DNA of 33,171 nt from an uncultured Flavobacteriales bacterium (lineage in GTDB: Bacteria; Bacteroidota; Bacteroidia; Flavobacteriales_D; Crocinitomicaceae): contig CAJJCU010000150.1 in the NCBI GenBank assembly GCA_905182775.1, forward strand, positions 1-33,171, given 5' to 3'. This document shows, piece by piece, positions 1-9,059 of this stretch (positions are counted from its first letter, which is position 1; each line of letters starts with the position of its first letter). The translations under genes and the position numbers were made by a program. Below the pieces are notes generated by a model. That model saw only the letters and a program-made list of their open reading frames with translations, did not search any database and was not told the origin of the DNA.

Positions 1-69
1 GAAAAAGAAAAGTTTTTTCATTGTGATTCTCATGGAGAAGTAGGGGAGACTAAAACGAATTTACATTGA
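1..69 (+). CDS. 3' end of an upstream CDS (partial; product not identifiable, possibly a second amidohydrolase)
   Basis: Open frame 1 from the window edge (EKEKFFHCDSHGEVGETKTNLH*) ends in TGA at 67-69, overlapping the ATG start region of the next CDS (TGATGATG). Confidence 0.5.
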   Translation, partial: EKEKFFHCDSHGEVGETKTNLH

Positions 70-1340
70 TGATGAAATATTTTATTCTTTCAATCTTTGG
101 ACTTTGGAGTTTATTTGGATTTACTCAAAAGGTACTATACACGGATTGTTTTTTACATGTTGGTAATGGTGTGGTTATTGAAAATGCCTTGGTAGGTGTT
201 GAAGACGATCGTTTTTCCTTGGTAAAAAATGCCCTGGTGTCAAGTATTGATTCAAAAAAATGGGATACAATTATTTCAATTGAGGGACAGCATTTGTATC
301 CCTCTTTTGTGTCTACAAATTCCACGCTTGGCCTCACAGAAATAGATGCGGTAAGAGCAACCCGTGATTTTGATGATGTTGGAGAATACAATCCACATGT
401 TCGCACTCAGATTGCTTTTAACGTTGAATCTAAAGTTGCGGAAACCGTTAGGACTAACGGTGTTCTTATGACGCAGGCGACTCCTAGAGGAGGTCGTATA
501 TCAGGTACATCATCCGTAATGAGTTTATTCGGATGGAACTGGGAAGATGCGACCCTTAGTAAAGACGACGGAATTCATCTCAATTGGCCAAGCAGTACAG
601 AAGGTGGTGGTTGGTGGGCTGAACCTAAACCTAAAACGAGGAACAAAAAATACGACACCCAAAAACAAGAGATCGTTCAGTTTTTTGAATTGGCAAAGGC
701 TTACTCCGAAAGCACTCTTGGTTTTGATCAAAGACTTGAAGCTGTTAGAAGCTGTTTCTCTGGTTCGAAACGAGTTTATATTCATGCGAATGAATTGCAG
801 CAGCTGTATGATGTTATTGATTTTGTTGCGGCTTTTGAATTTGAAAACCCGGTTATTGTAGGGGGCTATGATGCTTATCTCATCGGTCGGAAATTGAAAG
901 ATTCAAAAATACCTATTATGCTAGATCGAATCCATAGCCTTCCTAATATTGAGGATGAGGCTATTGACCTTCCTTACCGTCTTCCGTATTTATTGCAAGG
1001 GCAAGGCATTCAGTATTGTCTGCAAGGTTCGGGAGATATGGAGGCGATGAATTCCCGAAACCTTCCTTTTCTTGCAGGAACAGCAATGGCATACGGTCTT
1101 TCAGAGGAAGAAGCGGTGCGTTCTATTTCATTATCACCTTGTGAAATAATGGGTATTGAAAAGGACTATGGTTCAATCGAAAAAGGAAAGAAAGCTAGTT
1201 TTTTTGTTTCAAAAGGGAATGCCTTGGATATGATGACCAATCAAGTTACACTTATTAGTATTGATGGAGTGGTGCAATCGACATCAAATTTCCAGTATGA
1301 ACTTTACTTGAAATATAGAAAAAAGTATACAACCAATTAG
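69..1340 (+). CDS. Amidohydrolase/imidazolonepropionase-like protein with degenerate metal-binding motif, exported
   Basis: Signal peptide (MKYFILSIFGLWSLFGFTQ). Amidohydrolase-like layout with GGRISGTSSV, VYIHANELQQLYDVIDF, and AGTAMAYGLSEEEAVRSISLSPCEIMGIEKDYGSIEKGKKASFFV. Start taken as ATG 69 or 72 rather than the TTG at 66. Confidence 0.8.
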   Translation: MMKYFILSIFGLWSLFGFTQKVLYTDCFLHVGNGVVIENALVGVEDDRFSLVKNALVSSIDSKKWDTIISIEGQHLYPSFVSTNSTLGLTEIDAVRATRDFDDVGEYNPHVRTQIAFNVESKVAETVRTNGVLMTQATPRGGRISGTSSVMSLFGWNWEDATLSKDDGIHLNWPSSTEGGGWWAEPKPKTRNKKYDTQKQEIVQFFELAKAYSESTLGFDQRLEAVRSCFSGSKRVYIHANELQQLYDVIDFVAAFEFENPVIVGGYDAYLIGRKLKDSKIPIMLDRIHSLPNIEDEAIDLPYRLPYLLQGQGIQYCLQGSGDMEAMNSRNLPFLAGTAMAYGLSEEEAVRSISLSPCEIMGIEKDYGSIEKGKKASFFVSKGNALDMMTNQVTLISIDGVVQSTSNFQYELYLKYRKKYTTN

Positions 1341-1358
1341 CGATTTACGTTTATGGGT

Positions 1359-1949
1359 TTAGCCATGAATACTTTGCTCTTTTCCATACTTTTTCATTAA
1401 ATCGGCTTCAAAAGACAGGAATGATAACCATCTTTTTTCAACATCAATTTTGGTGCTGTATTTTTTTGCAAATTTCAGAAACGTCATGAAGTGTCGGGCT
1501 TCACTTTCCATTAGCATTCTATAAAATTCTTTTAAATCTGGATCTTTTAAGCTTTCTGATAGTAATTTAAAACGCTCACAGCTTCTTGCTTCAATCATTG
1601 CGGCAAATAGCATTTGATTTACAAAATGACTCTCTCTAGAGTTATTTCCATACTCCGTTTTTAGGTGCTGGGATAAATCCTTGACATAAGGATCCTTTCT
1701 TTCAAACCCTAGGTTCATTCCTCTGTCAAGTATTTTTTTGTGAACCATTTCGAAATGATCCATTTCTTCTTTACAAATTTCAATCATTGCTGTTACGAGG
1801 TCCGCGCGATGGGGATATTGAACAATAATGGAAATTGCATTACTGGCTGCTTTTTGTTCGCAAAAAGCGTGGTCGATTAATATTTCTTCGATATTTCGTT
1901 CAGCTATGTCGATCCATCTCGGGTCGGTTTCCATCTTTAATCCTAGCAT
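1359..1949 (-). CDS. miaE: tRNA-(ms2io6A)-hydroxylase MiaE-like diiron protein
   Basis: Ferritin-like diiron motifs: EQKAAS, KEEMDHFEMVH, EARSCERF, ESEARHF; MiaE-type length (196 aa). Confidence 0.88.
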   Translation of the reverse strand: MLGLKMETDPRWIDIAERNIEEILIDHAFCEQKAASNAISIIVQYPHRADLVTAMIEICKEEMDHFEMVHKKILDRGMNLGFERKDPYVKDLSQHLKTEYGNNSRESHFVNQMLFAAMIEARSCERFKLLSESLKDPDLKEFYRMLMESEARHFMTFLKFAKKYSTKIDVEKRWLSFLSFEADLMKKYGKEQSIHG

Positions 1950-2037
1950 AAGACTTGTTTTCGATAAAAATACGCTTTAATTGCAAATACCTCATGACTC
2001 TTTAATCGTCTATGCTCGCTCTTTTTGGTACTTTTTG

Positions 2038-2045
2038 TATATTTG
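2038..2045 (+). promoter_or_regulatory. Candidate Bacteroidota -7 promoter box TATATTTG
   Basis: Exact match to TAnnTTTG, 16 nt before ATG 2062; the -33 element is weak. Confidence 0.4.
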
Positions 2046-2061
2046 AAACTCATTCAAAACG

Positions 2062-4146
2062 ATGTCTAAAATAAAGGCTCAATCAAAGCAAAATATATTG
2101 AAAAAAGAAACCCTTGAAGAGGCTTTTTATTTTATGTGCACAGCTAAAACACTAGCGGAGAAGTACGAGGAAAATAAAGAAGCTACATCTAAGTATGTAC
2201 ACGCCACCTCTAGGGGGCACGAGGCGATTCAGGTTGCCCTTGGTATGCAGCTAAAACCACAAGATTGGGTATCTCCATACTACAGAGATGATTCTATTTT
2301 ACTATCCATGGGCATTACTCCTAAGGAGTTGATGCTTCAGGTTTTCGCTAAGAAAGACGACCCATTTTCTGGAGGTAGAACGTATTATTCTCATCCATCT
2401 CTTGATAGGCCGGATATGGCAAAGATTATTCATCAGTCTTCCGCTACGGGAATGCAAGCAATACCGACTACGGGAATTGCTATGGGTGTGCAGTATAAGG
2501 AGCATCAAGGTTTAAGCGATGATACTGTCAGTCCATCTGTAGTTGTTTGCTCTTTAGGTGACGCATCTTGCACTGAGGGAGAAGTGTCAGAAGCGCTTCA
2601 AATGGCTGCATTGAAGCAGTTTCCAATAGTCTTTTTAGTACAGGATAACGGTTGGGATATCTCAGCCAATGCAGAAGAGACAAGAGCACAAGATATAAGT
2701 AAGTATGCACAAGGTTTTAACGGTATTGAACTCAAAACGATTGATGGTAGTGATTTCGCATCATCTTATGAAACCGTTCAGGAAGTTTTTGAAAAAGTTA
2801 GAAAGGAACGCCGGCCTTTTATTATACATGCTCATGTCCCTCTCTTAGGGCATCATACTTCCGGTGTTCGCATGGAGTGGTACCGTGATGACTTAGAAGA
2901 AGAACGCAAAAAAGACCCCTATCCAAAATTACTCGAATTATTGCGCCAATCAGGTTTGACCAATGAGGCTATTAAAACGAAAGAAGCAGCGGTTAGAAAA
3001 GAAATAGATATTCAATATGATCTTGCGTTTCAAGCTGAAGATCCTTCATTGGATAGTTTAACGGATCATATTTTTGCTCCATCACCAATTACTGAGGAGA
3101 AAGGAGATCGGGCACCAAAGGGTAAGAAGAAAACCGTCATGGTTGATGCTGCACTTTTTGCAATGAGAGAAATACTTAAAGAACATCCAGAAGCCTTATT
3201 GTATGGTCAAGATGTTGGTGGCCGGCTAGGAGGCGTTTTTCGAGAAGCAGCCACTCTAGCACAAAGCTTTGGTGATGCTCGTGTGTTTAATACTCCAATT
3301 CAAGAAGCTTTTATTATCGGTTCTACCGTCGGGATGTCAGCTGTGGGCTTAAAACCGATTGTTGAGGTTCAATTTGCAGATTATATATGGCCTGGTCTAA
3401 ACCAGCTTTTTACAGAGGTATCGCGGTCTTGCTATTTGTCTAATGGTAAATGGCCTGTAAGTTGTGTTATTCGTGTTCCTATTGGCGCCTATGGTTCTGG
3501 TGGGCCATACCATTCATCAAGTGTTGAGTCTGTTTTGACAAATATTCGAGGAGTGAAAGTTGTCTATCCATCTACTGGTGCTGATTTAAAAGGTTTGCTC
3601 AAGGCAGCTTATTACGACCCTAATCCAGTAGTTATTTTGGAGCATAAGGGGCTGTATTGGTCAAAAATTAAGGGTACTGAAGAATCAATGTCTATTGAAC
3701 CTAGTGCGGACTATGTTATTCCTATTGGAAAGGCAAGGACCGTTCGTGATGCTTCGCCTGCGGAAGTTTCAAAGGGGAATAGCATTGGAGTGATTGCATA
3801 TGGAAGAGGTGTTTATTGGTCTTTAGAGGCGATGAAAGATTATGAAGGTAGGGTAGAGTTGCTTGATTTACGTTCCTTACACCCCCTTGATCATGATGCT
3901 ATGAATTCACTTTGTCAAAGACACGGTCGGGTCCTTCTTATTACGGAAGAATCTATAGAGTGTAATTTTATGCTTGGAATTGCAGGGAGGTTACAGCGTG
4001 ATAATTTTAATTATTTAGACGCACCCATTGAAATAGTAGGTTCGGTAGACACACCTGCTATTCCTTTAAATTCAGATCTTGAGTTTTCCCTTCTGCCTAA
4101 TGCTGAAAAGGTTCGCGAGAAAATTGATAAATTATTTAAATATTAG
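2062..4146 (+). CDS. Fused alpha/beta E1 component of a 2-oxoacid (probably branched-chain) dehydrogenase
   Basis: N-terminal E1 alpha with a TPP motif (GDASCTEGEVSEAL...QDNGWDIS). C-terminal E1 beta/transketolase-like half (ALLYGQDVGGRLGGVFREA...FNTPIQEAFIIGSTVGMSAVGLKPIVEVQFADYIWPG). Confidence 0.9.
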   Translation: MSKIKAQSKQNILKKETLEEAFYFMCTAKTLAEKYEENKEATSKYVHATSRGHEAIQVALGMQLKPQDWVSPYYRDDSILLSMGITPKELMLQVFAKKDDPFSGGRTYYSHPSLDRPDMAKIIHQSSATGMQAIPTTGIAMGVQYKEHQGLSDDTVSPSVVVCSLGDASCTEGEVSEALQMAALKQFPIVFLVQDNGWDISANAEETRAQDISKYAQGFNGIELKTIDGSDFASSYETVQEVFEKVRKERRPFIIHAHVPLLGHHTSGVRMEWYRDDLEEERKKDPYPKLLELLRQSGLTNEAIKTKEAAVRKEIDIQYDLAFQAEDPSLDSLTDHIFAPSPITEEKGDRAPKGKKKTVMVDAALFAMREILKEHPEALLYGQDVGGRLGGVFREAATLAQSFGDARVFNTPIQEAFIIGSTVGMSAVGLKPIVEVQFADYIWPGLNQLFTEVSRSCYLSNGKWPVSCVIRVPIGAYGSGGPYHSSSVESVLTNIRGVKVVYPSTGADLKGLLKAAYYDPNPVVILEHKGLYWSKIKGTEESMSIEPSADYVIPIGKARTVRDASPAEVSKGNSIGVIAYGRGVYWSLEAMKDYEGRVELLDLRSLHPLDHDAMNSLCQRHGRVLLITEESIECNFMLGIAGRLQRDNFNYLDAPIEIVGSVDTPAIPLNSDLEFSLLPNAEKVREKIDKLFKY

Positions 4147-4149
4147 ACA

Positions 4150-4545
4150 ATGACGATAAAGGAAACCATTGAAATGGTCGAAACATTTCATAATGCATTT
4201 GGCATTGAAAACAGACAAGAACCAACAGCAGAATTATCAGTTTCTGAACAAGAGCTTAGATATAGGCTTATGGCAGAGGAAAACGATGAGTACCGCGAAG
4301 CTGTTAAAAACGAAGACCTTATTGAGATTGCTGATGCATTAGGTGACCAGCTATACATTCTCTGCGGTACGATTCTTAAGCATGGCTTACAACATAAGAT
4401 TTCAGAGGTCTTCAAGGAGATACAAAGGTCCAATATGAGTAAGCTTGATGAGGATGGTAAGCCTATTTATAGAGCGGATGGAAAAGTGCTGAAATCTGAG
4501 CTCTATTTCAAGCCGGATATCAAATCAATTTTAGACAAGAACTAA
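4150..4545 (+). CDS. MazG-like all-alpha NTP pyrophosphohydrolase / phosphoribosyl-ATP pyrophosphohydrolase-like protein
   Basis: ExxE...ExxD signature (EENDEYREA...EIADALGDQLYIL) and SNMSKLDEDGKPIYRADGKVLKS...YFKPDI tail; starts 4 nt after the E1 stop. Confidence 0.85.
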   Translation: MTIKETIEMVETFHNAFGIENRQEPTAELSVSEQELRYRLMAEENDEYREAVKNEDLIEIADALGDQLYILCGTILKHGLQHKISEVFKEIQRSNMSKLDEDGKPIYRADGKVLKSELYFKPDIKSILDKN

Positions 4546-4608
4546 GTTATTCACTTTAGGTTCTTTATTTCTTTTCTTTATTTATTGCTTCAGCTTCATT
4601 TTCTAGAA

Positions 4609-4616
4609 TAGATTTG
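4609..4616 (+). promoter_or_regulatory. Candidate -7 box TAGATTTG with TTG at about 4585-4587
   Basis: TTG-N21-TAnnTTTG arrangement; the box ends 4 nt before ATG 4621. Confidence 0.45.
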
Positions 4617-4620
4617 ATGC

Positions 4621-5769
4621 ATGATTGACCTGTCTATATACTTCACTCCGTTAGCTCTTGATGAACGCGAATTTCAAGATGAACAGATGGGGCAAGTTTT
4701 AAACTGTAATTATGGAGATTTCCCAGAAATAGAACCGGGTTCAATTGCAATTTTCTCTGTTCCAGAATACAGAGGAGCAGTCAATGAGGTTTCTATTCAA
4801 AAGCAGTCAGAATTCAGACAGGAGTTGCGTAAGCTTTCTAGGTCTAAAAATTGGAAAAATAATATTTATGATTTAGGATCAATCTCTCCAGGGAATGAGC
4901 TAAAAGATACTTCTTTTGCGATATCAAACGTCGTAAGTGAGCTTATTAAGCATCGTGTGGTGCCTATATTAATCGGTGGTTCTCAAGACCTTATTTTAGC
5001 TGCGTATGATGCCTATGAGAAACTAGAGCAGCTCGTAAATATTTGTTCTATAGATTACAGTCTTGATTTGGGAGCACCTGATAGTCCCGTTTTCTCGGAT
5101 TCTTACCTAACTTCCATTATGCTAAAGAGGCCGTGTTATCTGTTTAATCATGCGAACATTGGGCTTCAGATACCCCATACCCAGCCTAAGGAATTGAAAT
5201 TAATCGAGAGCCTTTATTTCGATGTCTGCCGATTAGGTGAGTTTAATGCCGATTTTAAACGTGCTGAACCCCATTTAAGGAATGCAGACATTATTAATAT
5301 AGATTTCAATAGTATCAAGGCATCAGAAGTTTTTTCTCATGGCGCAAATCCAAACGGCTTTCAAGCCCAGCAAATGTGTCAAATGGCTCGGTATGCTGGC
5401 ATTTCTGATAAGGTTAATTTTTTAGGTATCTTCAATTACACTGATTACAATCAAATCTCAGATAAATTACTGGCTGAGGTTCTTTGGTATTTTATCGACG
5501 GATATCAGGCGCGTTGGGGAGATTTTCCGATGGGCAGCAAAGCAGCATATTATAAGTTCAATGTGGAGCTCGAAACAGGCAATCACTCGATAATATTTTA
5601 TAAAAGTCATAAGTCTGACAGGTGGTGGATGGAGGTTCCTTATCCTCCTAAAAATGGCTCTAGATATGAGAGACACCATCTTGTTCCATGTAATAAAGAA
5701 GATTATGATCAAGCAATGCAAAACGAAATGCCTGATTTATGGTGGAAGACCTATCAAAAGCTTACTTAG
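4621..5769 (+). CDS. Arginase/formimidoylglutamase (ureohydrolase) fold protein with substituted metal ligands
   Basis: Ureohydrolase layout: VVPILIGGSQDLILAAYDA, INICSIDYSLDLG-like segment, DIINIDFNSIKASE...GANPNGF. Confidence 0.85.
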   Translation: MIDLSIYFTPLALDEREFQDEQMGQVLNCNYGDFPEIEPGSIAIFSVPEYRGAVNEVSIQKQSEFRQELRKLSRSKNWKNNIYDLGSISPGNELKDTSFAISNVVSELIKHRVVPILIGGSQDLILAAYDAYEKLEQLVNICSIDYSLDLGAPDSPVFSDSYLTSIMLKRPCYLFNHANIGLQIPHTQPKELKLIESLYFDVCRLGEFNADFKRAEPHLRNADIINIDFNSIKASEVFSHGANPNGFQAQQMCQMARYAGISDKVNFLGIFNYTDYNQISDKLLAEVLWYFIDGYQARWGDFPMGSKAAYYKFNVELETGNHSIIFYKSHKSDRWWMEVPYPPKNGSRYERHHLVPCNKEDYDQAMQNEMPDLWWKTYQKLT

Positions 5770-5887
5770 ATAGAAAACCAACAATTTCTTTGTTTTGTTT
5801 TTATTATCGATAAAATTAATTATTTTAGCATCTTGAATATTATAGTTAATGATGAATTACCTGTGATATTTGTGTTAAAAAAACTCT

Positions 5888-6841
5888 ATGCAACTCAAAA
5901 AATGCTCACTAGGCCTACTCCTATTTATGGTCTCCTTTACGGCCATTGCTCAGCAAGATAAACTGGTTACACATTTTATTTATGATAAAATGAGTATCAA
6001 TCCAGGGAAAACTGGTTTAGGGTTATTCAACTCTGTTTGTGTTACGTCTATTTATAGAAACCAATGGGATAGAGTTAATGGAGCTCCTAACTCTGCAGTT
6101 TTGAACTTAGAAGCTGATTTAAGTCGTTTCTTCCCTGGAGGTATCGGACTTTCTTTTTACCATGATGCGATAGGATTTGCAATTCAAAATAATCTAGCTC
6201 TTAATTATTCTTACCCAATAACAATAGGGAATGTTGGGACTTTAGGCTTAGGTGTTGGTTTAGGTTTGATTAATTACGGTATGAATCCAGTATGGGTTCC
6301 GCCAACAACAAACACTGACCCAGATTTACCTATAGGCTTTGCAGCAACTAATCTAGACGTCAATTTTGGTGCATATTTTAATGGTAAAGATTTTTATGTT
6401 GGTATTTCTTCTACGCATTTAACGGAGTCCTTGTTGAAGTCTCAGGATGTCGCTGGTTTTGAACAATCGTACCAGACAGCAAGACATTATTATTTAATGG
6501 GAGGTAAGAAATTCGCTAATATGTTTGGTGGTACAATTGATGCTCAGGTTTTGATGCGTACTGATTTAATTAAATTCTCTGCCGATTTCAATACAAGATA
6601 CATATATGATTTTGGTAATTCCAAGCAAGGATATGCAGGACTTACTATTAGAACATCAGATGCCGTAGCTTTGATGCTTGGGTATACGCCTTTAGAAAAC
6701 TTAACCGTTGGTTACTCTTATGATTTAACTGTTAATAGACTATCAAGTATTTCAAGAGGTTCTCACGAGATCTTCTTTAAATATTGTTATGATTTACCTG
6801 AACCACCTAAGCAAAGTGCAAGGCACCCGCTGTGGCTTTAG
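5888..6841 (+). CDS. PorP/SprF family type IX secretion system outer membrane protein
   Basis: Signal peptide, then the PorP/SprF signature (QQDKLVTHFIYDKMSINPGKTG...VCVTSIYRNQWDRVNGAPNSAVLNLEADL) and a beta-barrel-like sequence; directly upstream of gldK. Confidence 0.93.
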   Translation: MQLKKCSLGLLLFMVSFTAIAQQDKLVTHFIYDKMSINPGKTGLGLFNSVCVTSIYRNQWDRVNGAPNSAVLNLEADLSRFFPGGIGLSFYHDAIGFAIQNNLALNYSYPITIGNVGTLGLGVGLGLINYGMNPVWVPPTTNTDPDLPIGFAATNLDVNFGAYFNGKDFYVGISSTHLTESLLKSQDVAGFEQSYQTARHYYLMGGKKFANMFGGTIDAQVLMRTDLIKFSADFNTRYIYDFGNSKQGYAGLTIRTSDAVALMLGYTPLENLTVGYSYDLTVNRLSSISRGSHEIFFKYCYDLPEPPKQSARHPLWL

Positions 6842-6935
6842 AAAAAAGATGTAACTATTTTATCAGTTCATACGTTATATCCAAACTATAACCTGTAGCA
6901 AGTTAATTTGGAAACGCTGAACCAAAAAATATAAA

Positions 6936-9026
6936 ATGAAGAAGTTATTTTGTTTGATTGCTTTACTGTCGTTCTTCTCCTCATGTAATGAGGTAGAGGG
7001 TAATTTGGTGGGAGTAAAAGGAAGAGACGTTTTTTACCCAGATGTTCTTGGACCAGGTAAATTACCGATAGGAATGAATTACGTTCCTTCTGGGGCTTAT
7101 CAGTCTGGAGAGGATGACGAAGATATTATGGGCTTACATACCGCTCGTAAGAAAACCGTTTCTACTCAAGCCTTCTATATGGATGCTACAGAGATTTCAA
7201 ACAACGAGTACAGACAGTTCGTTGATTGGGTTCGGGATTCTATCGCTAGAGAAAAGCTTTACAGAAGAAGTTATGCTGAAGATGCAGAGCAATGGGTTCA
7301 AATACCAGATGATTTTTGGTTAATGATGGGGCCTTACGGCGAAATTTATGATGCAGGTTCTGATGTTCAGGGTGGAAATACCCCTTTTGAATTGTTCATG
7401 GATTCAGCAAATAATTCCAAAGTAGATCAATCCATGCTTTTAATAGGGTCTCCATACATGAAAGGAGCTGAAGGTGATGGTCCAAATAAAAAATTATTTG
7501 GAAAAAACGTAACGCTTGTCAATGGCCTTGAAATTAGACCAAAAGATCTTAAAGGGGTTTTAGGTATAAAGAATTGGGCAAATGAAGAAGCATTCGTTTT
7601 CGAGAACTATACCAAGAACAGTACGTTTAAAGGTGATAAGACTCAGAAAAAAGGATATACAACCCAGCTTACCAAAAAAGCAAAGAAGTATCAATTAGGT
7701 CGACTTGAAGCGAGGAAATATCTTACTCTCGACTGGGAAATGCCTTTAGATTATAAAGATCCAGAGACAAATTTCTTATTGTCCGATATGTTTTATAGTG
7801 AGCAAGAGCGTTTTTATAAAAAAAGAACGATAGATACGCGTCTTTTATATTTTGATTACTATTGGATAGATTATAAAGAGGCTGCTAGAAGAGGTAAGGT
7901 TATAACAACCGCTGTTGATTCTAGAAAAACGTTTTCTTATGATAGCTTAGGTAATGATACCTATCGTTCAGATGATTTGTACAAACGAAATAGACGTGAC
8001 CCATTATCGAAAGATTATAAAAGAGATGATTTGCATAGATCTACGCTTTATACAATGGATCAGAATAACAATAAAGTTTGGGTAGATACGACAGTATTTA
8101 CTTCTCAAGCAACTGATGCATCTGGACAGGTTCTATCTAATAAATCCATTACAGACGCAGACAATTTGTATGGTACTATCTTGGAAAATCCAGGTCAGGA
8201 TTTGGACATGGGTTATTCCAATAGTAAAGGTCAGCACAATGCTATTCGTGGTCATACGGATCGAAGTCGTTTCATTATTAAAGAACGAATCAATGTTTAT
8301 CCAGATACTTTATGCTGGGTTCGTGATTTTACTTATGCATTTCATTCTCCAATGACTAAAAATTATTTTTGGCATAATGCTTATGATAATTACCCTGTTG
8401 TAGGGGTTACTTGGACTCAAGCAAAAGCTTTTTCAGTTTGGAGAACACAAATTTACCATAGCTGGTTAGAGGCAAATGGTGATCTATTTGTAAATGATTT
8501 CCGTTTACCTCTTGAATCAGAATGGGAAAGAGCTGCGCGTGGAGATCTAGAACAATCACAATTCCCATGGGGAGGGCCTTACATTCGTAATGCTAGTGGT
8601 TGTTTCTTAGCCAACTTTAAACCAATGCGAGGACGTTATTTTGAAGATGGTGGTTTTCATACTGTAAAGGTCTATTCATACAACCCAAATGGTTTCGGAT
8701 TGTACTGTATGGCAGGAAACGTTGCTGAGTGGTGTTCAACTGCTTTTGATGAATCCCAATACGAATTTGGTCATGATATGAATTCAGACTATGAGTATGA
8801 GGCAAAAGATGGTGATCATCCAGCTAAAAAACGTAAAGTGATCCGTGGTGGTTCATGGAAAGATATTGGCTATTACCTCAATAATTCTACAAGAACTTTT
8901 GAATATCAAGATACCGCTAAATCTTACATTGGCTTTAGAAATGTGCTGACTCACATGGGCCGTGGTGGTAAAGATTTAGATCTCGAAAATGGTGAAGAAA
9001 TTCAAAGTGATATACAACTTAAATAA
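6936..9026 (+). CDS. gldK: T9SS ring lipoprotein GldK/PorK (FGE-sulfatase-like fold)
   Basis: Lipobox (LLSFFSSC). Split FGE domain (YVPSGAYQSG...FYMDATEISNNEYRQFVDWV and PVVGVTWTQAKAFSVWR...FRLPLESEWERAARG...GNVAEW...RGGSWKD...GFRNV). Synteny with gldLMN. Confidence 0.95.
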   Translation: MKKLFCLIALLSFFSSCNEVEGNLVGVKGRDVFYPDVLGPGKLPIGMNYVPSGAYQSGEDDEDIMGLHTARKKTVSTQAFYMDATEISNNEYRQFVDWVRDSIAREKLYRRSYAEDAEQWVQIPDDFWLMMGPYGEIYDAGSDVQGGNTPFELFMDSANNSKVDQSMLLIGSPYMKGAEGDGPNKKLFGKNVTLVNGLEIRPKDLKGVLGIKNWANEEAFVFENYTKNSTFKGDKTQKKGYTTQLTKKAKKYQLGRLEARKYLTLDWEMPLDYKDPETNFLLSDMFYSEQERFYKKRTIDTRLLYFDYYWIDYKEAARRGKVITTAVDSRKTFSYDSLGNDTYRSDDLYKRNRRDPLSKDYKRDDLHRSTLYTMDQNNNKVWVDTTVFTSQATDASGQVLSNKSITDADNLYGTILENPGQDLDMGYSNSKGQHNAIRGHTDRSRFIIKERINVYPDTLCWVRDFTYAFHSPMTKNYFWHNAYDNYPVVGVTWTQAKAFSVWRTQIYHSWLEANGDLFVNDFRLPLESEWERAARGDLEQSQFPWGGPYIRNASGCFLANFKPMRGRYFEDGGFHTVKVYSYNPNGFGLYCMAGNVAEWCSTAFDESQYEFGHDMNSDYEYEAKDGDHPAKKRKVIRGGSWKDIGYYLNNSTRTFEYQDTAKSYIGFRNVLTHMGRGGKDLDLENGEEIQSDIQLK

Positions 9027-9059
9027 ACCAATACCAGTTAAATAAATAAAATCAAATCT

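Noticed and set aside
125-785. Antisense and alternate-frame ORFs (125..406 -, 525..785 -, 547..861 +)
   Set aside because: They lie fully inside the well-supported amidohydrolase-like CDS and show no recognisable domains; typical shadow ORFs.
2302-2710. Antisense ORFs inside the E1 gene
   Set aside because: Overlap a strongly supported CDS and have no family signature.
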